The notes below the pieces were generated by a model, which was not told where the DNA came from, ran no database searches, and saw only the letters and a program-made list of their open reading frames with translations. From contig LBON01000002.1 in NCBI GenBank assembly GCA_000989525.1, positions 447 to 64,446 of the forward strand: DNA of 64,000 nucleotides. The letters run 5' to 3'. The DNA comes from a candidate division TM6 bacterium GW2011_GWF2_32_72 (GTDB lineage: Bacteria; Babelota; Babeliae; Babelales; GWF2-32-72). A program made the translations under genes and the position numbers. Below are positions 58,739 through 64,000 of this stretch, in pieces (the stretch's first letter is position 1; the number at the start of each line of letters is the position of its first letter).

Positions 58739-59145
58739 TGTTCTTTTTTCACAAATTTGGTTTTTATTGGAAGCTTGTAGGAAACTAATTTCATAAGCTC
58801 TTTTGCTCTTTCTTCAGCAACCCCTGCAATCTCACAAATAATACGACCTCTCTTAACAACCGCAACCCAAAACTCTGGATTCCCCTTACCTTTACCCATA
58901 CGAGTTTCAGCAGGTTTTTTAGAAACAGGTTTATCTGGGAAAACCCGGATAAAATAACTTCCCTCTTTCCTGACTCCACGAGACAGAGTAACACGCATTG
59001 CTTCTATTTGCTGCGCTGTCATCCAAACCGGGTCCGCAGCTTCTAAGCCATACTCTCCAAAATAGACGGTTCTACAGCCCTTTGAAAGACCCTTCATGGT
59101 GCCTCTCTGAACCTTCCTGTGTTTTACTTTCTTTGGCATTAACAT
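58735..59145 (-). CDS. rplP: 50S ribosomal protein L16
   Basis: L16 helps place tRNA in the A and P sites. The 136-residue product begins [20 protein letters not shown] and includes [22 protein letters not shown]-like segments: [20 protein letters not shown] and [20 protein letters not shown]. All are standard. It overlaps rpmC by four bases and follows rpsC by 15 bases. Confidence 0.97.
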   Translation of the reverse strand: MLMPKKVKHRKVQRGTMKGLSKGCRTVYFGEYGLEAADPVWMTAQQIEAMRVTLSRGVRKEGSYFIRVFPDKPVSKKPAETRMGKGKGNPEFWVAVVKRGRIICEIAGVAEERAKELMKLVSYKLPIKTKFVKKEQ

Positions 59146-59160
59146 AGCGTTCGTCCACCG

Positions 59161-59796
59161 TTATTTAATCTTTACAAAATCACCACGACACAACCAGACC
59201 TTAACGCCAATTACACCAAAAGTTGTTTTTGCTTCTGCTGTACCATAATCAACGTCAGAGCGAAGTGTATGAAGAGGTACTGAACCTGTTCTTATCCACT
59301 CGGATCTAGCTATTTCAGCCCCACCAATACGACCTGCGCAACAAATTTTAATTCCCTTTGCACCTGCTCGCATTGCCGATATGGAAGCTTTCTTCATAAC
59401 CTTCTTAAAACTAGCTCTTTTTTCTAATTGGTCAGCGATACTCTTCGCCACAAGAGTAGCATCTAATTCAGGTTTTTTCACTTCTTGTACTGAAATATCA
59501 ATAACCTTTCGACCTAATTCTTTTGCTAGATCTCTTTTAAGGTTTTCAATCTCTTGACCCTTTTTGCCTATAACGACACCGGGTCTTCCAGAATGAACAA
59601 TAACTTTAACATTATCACCAGATTTTTCAATCTCTACAGAAGCTATATCAGCCTTGCTAAGAACTTGATCTAGAAATTTTCTAATTTTTAAATCTTCTAA
59701 GACGCTATCAGCATAAGACTTCTTAGCAAACCAACGAGCAGACCAGTCTTTATAAACGCCTAATCTAAATCCTACTGGATTAACCTTTTGTCCCAC
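59161..59796 (-). CDS. rpsC: 30S ribosomal protein S3
   Basis: S3 lies at the mRNA entry site and has helicase activity. The 211-residue product has the KH domain (VHSGRPGVVIGKKGQEIENL) and the C-terminal GIKICCAGRIGGAEIARSEW and DVDYGTAEAKTTFGVIGVKV. I start at the GTG at 59794-59796, giving the canonical MGQKVNPVGFRLG with GAGG seven bases upstream; the open frame reaches a TTG at 59802 inside the rplV end. Confidence 0.96.
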   Translation of the reverse strand: MGQKVNPVGFRLGVYKDWSARWFAKKSYADSVLEDLKIRKFLDQVLSKADIASVEIEKSGDNVKVIVHSGRPGVVIGKKGQEIENLKRDLAKELGRKVIDISVQEVKKPELDATLVAKSIADQLEKRASFKKVMKKASISAMRAGAKGIKICCAGRIGGAEIARSEWIRTGSVPLHTLRSDVDYGTAEAKTTFGVIGVKVWLCRGDFVKIK

Positions 59797-59798
59797 TA

Positions 59799-60137
59799 TC
59801 AAACCTCTTTGGTTTCTAAAATTATACTCATATGACTCAATCTCTTGCGCTGAATACGAGGGCGTCCTCTTGACCCAGCTTTAAAATATTTAAAAATAGG
59901 TCCTTGATCCACTCTAATTTCTTTTACTAAGAGATTTTCAATTTCAACACTATTCAAGAATTTAGCGTTAGCTACAGCTGATTCCAACATTTTTTCCATT
60001 GGAATAACTCTTTTAACTGGATAAGTCTTTAACCAATTAAGAGCGTATGTAGCATTTTTACCCCGAACTACATCTGCTAAAGGACGTAACTTATACGGGG
60101 AAAATCTAACGTTTTTAACTTTGGCAGTAAACTGCAT
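59799..60137 (-). CDS. rplV: 50S ribosomal protein L22
   Basis: L22 lines the exit tunnel. The 112-residue product has QFTAKVKNVRFSPYKLRPLA, then DVVRGKNATYALNWL and the C-terminal GRPRIQRKRLSHMSIILET, where the family has R-x2-PRA-GR-x-I-x-KRTSHI. I start at the ATG at 60135-60137, preceded by GAGG; a TTG two codons earlier is less likely. It ends in TGA, which shows that UGA is a stop here. Confidence 0.96.
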   Translation of the reverse strand: MQFTAKVKNVRFSPYKLRPLADVVRGKNATYALNWLKTYPVKRVIPMEKMLESAVANAKFLNSVEIENLLVKEIRVDQGPIFKYFKAGSRGRPRIQRKRLSHMSIILETKEV

Positions 60138-60172
60138 AAACAACCTCTAAACTATTAAAAAACGAATCCGTT

Positions 60173-60436
60173 TTATTTATTACCACTATGTTGCTTAAAT
60201 GTTCTAGTTGGGGCAAATTCACCCAAATAATGCCCAACCATATTTTCAGTGATAAAAACTGAAATAAATTTTTTGCCGTTATGAACAGCAATTGTCAATC
60301 CAACAAAGTCTGGCAAAACCATACTGCGTCTGGACCAAGTTTTTATCGCTTCTTTTTTGGAACTTTGTTTTATTTTTTCAACTTTTTTTAAAAGTGAATC
60401 ATCAACAAAAGGTCCTTTTTTTGCAGATCTTGTCAT
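60173..60436 (-). CDS. rpsS: 30S ribosomal protein S19
   Basis: S19 lies in the head of the 30S with S13. The 87-residue product begins [20 protein letters not shown], continues [20 protein letters not shown] with [20 protein letters not shown] and ends [15 protein letters not shown]; all match the family. It follows rplB by 19 bases. Confidence 0.97.
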   Translation of the reverse strand: MTRSAKKGPFVDDSLLKKVEKIKQSSKKEAIKTWSRRSMVLPDFVGLTIAVHNGKKFISVFITENMVGHYLGEFAPTRTFKQHSGNK

Positions 60437-60455
60437 TCTTAACTCCGACTATGCG

Positions 60456-61271
60456 TTACTTTCTTCGTTTTACAATTAATGGGTTCTTGCGTTTTCTAGT
60501 TCTTGTACCCTTACATCCTTTACCCCAAGGAGATACAGGGTGGGAACCAGACTTAGAACGACCTTCACCACCACCATGTGGGTGATCAACAGGGTTCATA
60601 GCCATACCACGAACAGATGATCTAAATCCTCTATTTCTTGTACGACCGGCCTTACCCCAAACAATATTCTTAAAATCCGCATTACCCAAAACACCAATAG
60701 TAGCCCAACAATCTAAAGGCACCATTCTGGTTTCACCAGATGGCATCTTTAACGATGCATAGCTTTCATCCTTGGCAAGCAACTGAATAGAAGTACCAGC
60801 ACTACGTGCTAATTTACCACCAGATCCAGGTCTTATCTCAACGTTATGAATTGTAAAGCCGACAGGTATACTCCTTAAAGGCATACAATTACCCACATGA
60901 GCTTCGATATTTTGTCCCGCTATAACAGTTTGGCCAACCTTTAAGTCTGAAGGAATTAAAATATATCGCTTCACACCATTTTCATAATTTACCAAACCTA
61001 TTCTAACGTTTCTACTTGGATCATATTCAATGGAAACAAGTTTACCAGGAATGTCTCGAACACTCCTCATAAAATCCACAACACGATATTTTTTTAATGC
61101 ACCGCCGCCACGATGCCTTACTGTAATTCTACCATATGCATTTCTTCCACCACTCTTGCGCATCCCTTTTACAAGGCTCTTTTCTGGTGTTGTTGTTGTA
61201 ATATCTTTAGAATCTAGAAAAGATTGAAAGCGCAAAGAAGAATTGGTAGGTTTTCTTTTAACTATAGCCAT
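60456..61271 (-). CDS. rplB: 50S ribosomal protein L2
   Basis: L2 is essential for subunit joining and the peptidyl-transferase fold. The 271-residue product has NAYGRITVRHRGGGALKKYR, then IEYDPSRNVRIGLVNYENGV, the GKAGRTRNRGFRSSVRGMAM region and the key VDHPHGGGEGRSKSGSHPVS with the conserved His. It is full length. Order rplW-rplB-rpsS is standard. Confidence 0.97.
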   Translation of the reverse strand: MAIVKRKPTNSSLRFQSFLDSKDITTTTPEKSLVKGMRKSGGRNAYGRITVRHRGGGALKKYRVVDFMRSVRDIPGKLVSIEYDPSRNVRIGLVNYENGVKRYILIPSDLKVGQTVIAGQNIEAHVGNCMPLRSIPVGFTIHNVEIRPGSGGKLARSAGTSIQLLAKDESYASLKMPSGETRMVPLDCWATIGVLGNADFKNIVWGKAGRTRNRGFRSSVRGMAMNPVDHPHGGGEGRSKSGSHPVSPWGKGCKGTRTRKRKNPLIVKRRK

Positions 61272-61283
61272 ATTTTCCTCTAA

Positions 61284-61628
61284 TTATCCTTGCTGTGAAT
61301 CGTTTGATTTACTCTCTACAGAATTCAATCCTATATTAGGAGCATTAAAAATGTCCAAAGAGTAACCTTCTTTCAAAGTCACGATAGCTCTCTTAACTGT
61401 CTTTCCCGTTACAGGCCTGCGCCCAACCATACGATTTTTGCCTTTTCGAACCATTATACGAACATTATCGACTTTAACATCAAATAATTTTTCAATGGCT
61501 TCAGCAACCATAGGCTTATTAGCAGCAGGATGAACATTCAAAACCAATTTTTTCAAATTTTGATTGATCTTATAAGCCTTATCAGACAAAACAGGGCCTT
61601 TAATCACATTGTAAATTGTTAGATCCAT
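61284..61628 (-). CDS. rplW: 50S ribosomal protein L23
   Basis: L23 lies at the tunnel exit and binds trigger factor and SRP. The 114-residue product has [20 protein letters not shown], then [20 protein letters not shown] and [20 protein letters not shown], typical of the family, with an extra ~15-residue polar tail. It overlaps rplD by ten bases. Confidence 0.95.
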   Translation of the reverse strand: MDLTIYNVIKGPVLSDKAYKINQNLKKLVLNVHPAANKPMVAEAIEKLFDVKVDNVRIMVRKGKNRMVGRRPVTGKTVKRAIVTLKEGYSLDIFNAPNIGLNSVESKSNDSQQG

Positions 61629-62263
61629 TTTGAAACCATCCCTTTAAATGCCTCACTATCTTTGCCTAAGCAAATCCAGTATTCACTGTCAGACAATTCG
61701 AAAGCATTAGCTTGATCAAAATACATGATTCTAACGCTTGGAATATTAGAAAAAGAAGCATATGTTAACATATCTTCGATAGGAAGAAATAAATTAATTT
61801 TTTTATTATCTAGGCCACAAGCTTTTAAAGCTTTAAAAGCTGAAGATGTTTTTGGAACATCTGAGTCTAAAGACCAATCCAATGCTGCTACTTTTTTATT
61901 TTGTAAAAAAAGCCAAAACAAATTGTTTAAAACTTGTTTTTTAATTTTTTTCGAAATAGCTAGTGTTCTAACTCTAGGTTGAGGACCAAAAATAACACCC
62001 CCACCTCTCCACAAAGGAGAACGAGCTGTACCAGCTCTAGCACGACCTGTTCCCTTTTGAGCCCAAGGTTTTTTACCGGATAAGGAAACTTCTGATCTAT
62101 CTTTACAGCCAACAGTTCCTTGTCGACTATTTTGCATCAAAACTCTAATCCAATCCGCAAAAGCAGTTGAATTTAAGCCTTTTTTTTCAATATTGAAATC
62201 TTTATCAGAAAACAACTTTAGACGATTCGTTTCTACTGTCTTTTTTGTGTTTTGTGCAACCAT
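61619..62263 (-). CDS. rplD: 50S ribosomal protein L4
   Basis: L4 lines the tunnel with L22 and in E. coli represses the S10 operon. The 214-residue product has a long basic loop with [20 protein letters not shown] and [32 protein letters not shown], the hallmark of L4. The globular part (about 115-214) is more diverged. It follows rplC by two bases. Confidence 0.95.
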   Translation of the reverse strand: MVAQNTKKTVETNRLKLFSDKDFNIEKKGLNSTAFADWIRVLMQNSRQGTVGCKDRSEVSLSGKKPWAQKGTGRARAGTARSPLWRGGGVIFGPQPRVRTLAISKKIKKQVLNNLFWLFLQNKKVAALDWSLDSDVPKTSSAFKALKACGLDNKKINLFLPIEDMLTYASFSNIPSVRIMYFDQANAFELSDSEYWICLGKDSEAFKGMVSKWI

Positions 62264-62265
62264 GA

Positions 62266-62886
62266 TTACCTACACTTTCTAACAAAAACTACAGAACCTG
62301 TTTTTCCAGGAACTGAACCTTTTACGAACACAACGTTCTTCTCAGGTTCGACTCTCACCACTTCCAAGTTTCTCATCGTTTGTCTTTGACAGCCCATGTG
62401 TCCAGCCATTCGTTTACCTTTTATAACCTTGCCACAGGCACAAAGAAAACCGATAGAACCCGGTCTACGCTTGAACATACTTCCGTGTGCAGATGGACCA
62501 CCAGTAAAATTATGTCTTTTCATAACACCAGCAAAACCACGACCTATTGTTTCTCCAGAAACATCAACCTTTATACCAAGGTCCAATATTTTTGTGAAAT
62601 CAATAGATTTACCCACTTTAATATCTTCTACCAAATTATCTAATCTAACCTCTCTAACATGTCCAAAAAACGTTTTTTTGTCTTTTAGCCAATTAGGAGT
62701 GAATGATTGACCAGAAAATCTTTTTCTTAGACAACCAAACTGGACCGCATTATACCCATCCATCTTTTCGGATTTTATCGCAGTCACTAACCAGTCAGAA
62801 ACATCTATAGCTGTTGCTGGGACAACTTTATCGTTCACGAACAACTGCGTCATTCCGACCTTTTTACCCCAGAGTCCCTTAACCAT
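62266..62886 (-). CDS. rplC: 50S ribosomal protein L3
   Basis: L3 starts 50S assembly and reaches the peptidyl-transferase centre. The 206-residue product begins [20 protein letters not shown] and has [20 protein letters not shown] followed by [12 protein letters not shown] and a final [20 protein letters not shown]. In the usual [13 protein letters not shown] region it reads [17 protein letters not shown]. All core segments are present. Confidence 0.97.
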   Translation of the reverse strand: MVKGLWGKKVGMTQLFVNDKVVPATAIDVSDWLVTAIKSEKMDGYNAVQFGCLRKRFSGQSFTPNWLKDKKTFFGHVREVRLDNLVEDIKVGKSIDFTKILDLGIKVDVSGETIGRGFAGVMKRHNFTGGPSAHGSMFKRRPGSIGFLCACGKVIKGKRMAGHMGCQRQTMRNLEVVRVEPEKNVVFVKGSVPGKTGSVVFVRKCR

Positions 62887-62903
62887 TCTTACCTTTCACT
62901 AGC

Positions 62904-63209
62904 CTATTTAATCTCTACATCAACCCCGGAGGAGATGTTCAATCTCATCAACGCATCCATTGTTTGGTCCGAAGGAGCAACAATATCCAAAATACGTTTG
63001 TGAGTCGTTAACTCAAACTGTTCTCTTGATTTTTTATCAATATGAGGTGACCTTAGAACAGTAAAACACCTTTGTTTATTAGGTAGAGGAACAGGTCCGA
63101 CAACATCGGAGCCTGTTCTTTTTGCAGTCATCACAATTTGCTTAACCGCTTTATCCAATAATTGATGATCATATGATCTAAGAGTCAAATGTATCTTTTG
63201 TTTTTTCAT
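62904..63209 (-). CDS. rpsJ: 30S ribosomal protein S10
   Basis: S10 lies in the 30S head and also binds NusB. The 101-residue product begins [20 protein letters not shown], continues [20 protein letters not shown] and includes [20 protein letters not shown], all canonical. It follows tuf by 18 bases, so in this genome tuf is directly upstream of the S10 operon, as in many bacteria. Confidence 0.97.
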   Translation of the reverse strand: MKKQKIHLTLRSYDHQLLDKAVKQIVMTAKRTGSDVVGPVPLPNKQRCFTVLRSPHIDKKSREQFELTTHKRILDIVAPSDQTMDALMRLNISSGVDVEIK

Positions 63210-63227
63210 AAACTCTACCTGACTCGA

Positions 63228-64000
63228 TTACTCTACAATTTCAGAAATAACGCCTGAACCAACTGTTCTACCGCCTTCACGGATAGAGAACTTAAGATCT
63301 TTTTCCATAGCAATTGGAGTGATCAAGTCAACGCTCAACGCAACGTTATCACCTGGCATAACCATTTCTCGTCCTTCTGGAAGAGTCACAACGCCAGTAA
63401 CATCTGTTGTTCTAAAATAAAACTGAGGTCTATAGCCATTAAAGAATGGACTATGTCTTCCGCCTTCGTCTTTACTTAGAATATAAACTTCACACTTAAA
63501 CTTCTTATGTGGTGTAACTGAACCAGGAGCTGCAACGACCATACCACGTTCAATGTCTTCTTTTTTAACACCACGAAGAAGAAGACCAGCGTTATCACCA
63601 GCTTGTCCGCTTTCCATAGATTTTTTAAACATTTCTACACCAGTAACAGTACTTTTTATCTTTGATCCAAAGCCAATAACTTCAACTTCGCTACCAATTT
63701 TAACAGTACCTCTTTCAATTCTACCTGTTGCAACAGTACCTCTACCGGAAATAGAGAATACACCTTCAACTGGCATCAAGAATGGTTTGTCAATATCTCT
63801 AACAGGTTCTGGTATATAATCATCAACCGCTTGCATCAAAGCTTTAATTTTTTCTTTGTATGCAGCATCGCCTTCCAAGGCTCTCAAAGCTGAACCCCTG
63901 ATAAAAGGAATCTTTGCACCAGGGAAATCGTATTTGTTCAACAATTCACGAATTTCTTCTTCAACCATGTCTATCATTTCTACATCATCAACCATATCTT
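63228..64000 (-). CDS. tuf: Elongation factor Tu, C-terminal part (gene runs off the window)
   Basis: EF-Tu carries aminoacyl-tRNA to the ribosome with GTP. The window holds about 257 codons of the expected ~395; the frame continues past 64000, so no start is visible. The last bases encode D-M-V-D-D, which continues the nucleotide-specifying NKxD motif. Then come [13 protein letters not shown], domain 2 [20 protein letters not shown], and domain 3 with [20 protein letters not shown] and [17 protein letters not shown] at the end. It is the first gene seen of the long leftward ribosomal operon. Confidence 0.97.
   Translation of the reverse strand, partial: DMVDDVEMIDMVEEEIRELLNKYDFPGAKIPFIRGSALRALEGDAAYKEKIKALMQAVDDYIPEPVRDIDKPFLMPVEGVFSISGRGTVATGRIERGTVKIGSEVEVIGFGSKIKSTVTGVEMFKKSMESGQAGDNAGLLLRGVKKEDIERGMVVAAPGSVTPHKKFKCEVYILSKDEGGRHSPFFNGYRPQFYFRTTDVTGVVTLPEGREMVMPGDNVALSVDLITPIAMEKDLKFSIREGGRTVGSGVISEIVE

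Noticed and set aside
14023-60137. UGA recoded as an amino acid, as in some reduced genomes
   Set aside because: gatC and rplV end with UGA at the expected places, and conserved tryptophans use UGG.
60292-60585. Rightward 97-residue frame in the ribosomal cluster
   Set aside because: It runs antisense to rpsS and rplB, both certain genes.

Overview
The window is AT-rich, densely packed bacterial chromosome using the standard genetic code (UGA ends gatC and rplV, so it is not recoded). It carries a complete S10-spc-alpha ribosomal protein cluster, the CAU and Leu(GAG) tRNA genes with encoded CCA ends, and a high share of genes with N-terminal signal peptides and no recognisable function. The mix of MreC and SpoIID cell-envelope genes, an archaeal-type ATP-dependent DNA ligase, hexulose-phosphate synthase, a secreted ankyrin-like protein and many exported hypotheticals suggests a reduced, host-associated Gram-negative-type lineage. 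Candidatus Dependentiae (TM6) is my best guess. This is an inference from gene content; no 16S rRNA gene is present to confirm it.

Layout. 1-2 kb: dus-mreC pair after a structured GC-richer left edge. 2-10 kb: one small secreted protein, then a leftward pair encoding a 2,125-residue secreted repeat protein and a smaller partner. Both end in a domain that looks like phage virion/tail proteins. 10-12.5 kb: a degenerate PAP2-like protein, two decayed secreted-peptide genes, one small secreted protein and a large inverted repeat. 12.5-16.6 kb: MATE transporter-gatC-gatA and rsmG. 16.7-20 kb: secreted hypothetical, hexulose-phosphate synthase and DNA ligase. 20-23 kb: phospholipid genes pgsA-like/plsY, tRNA, secD, tRNA. 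23-31 kb: secreted coiled-coil protein, PNPOx-like protein, hemW-like gene, ankyrin-like secreted protein, DUF4381/DUF58 pair, serS and HU. 31-36.5 kb: tatD, sodium/solute symporter, YdjM-like, SpoIID, RNase H, zinc-ribbon protein, tRNA. 36.6-45 kb: gapA, nfo, phosphohexomutase, an exported adenylate kinase, a secreted TIM-barrel-like protein with a frameshifted end, and sbcC. 45-48 kb: two membrane/secreted hypotheticals. 48.3-64 kb: tuf(partial)-rpsJ-rplC-rplD-rplW-rplB-rpsS-rplV-rpsC-rplP-rpmC-rpsQ-rplN-rplX-rplE-rpsN-rpsH-rplF-rplR-rpsE-rplO-secY-adk-map-infA-rpmJ-rpsM-rpsK-rpsD-rpoA-rplQ, all leftward, ending at a strong terminator.

The most interesting items are: (1) an intact adenylate kinase carrying a Sec/lipoprotein-type signal peptide on a GTG start with a strong Shine-Dalgarno, next to a normal cytosolic adk in the spc operon; its upstream region is duplicated in front of the neighbouring phosphohexomutase gene; (2) the giant secreted protein and its partner, apparently assembled from phage tail/virion modules but with signal peptides and no phage genes nearby; (3) a PgsA-like enzyme that has lost half of the catalytic aspartates of the CDP-alcohol phosphotransferase motif; (4) a ribosomal protein S4 with a missing N-terminal segment.
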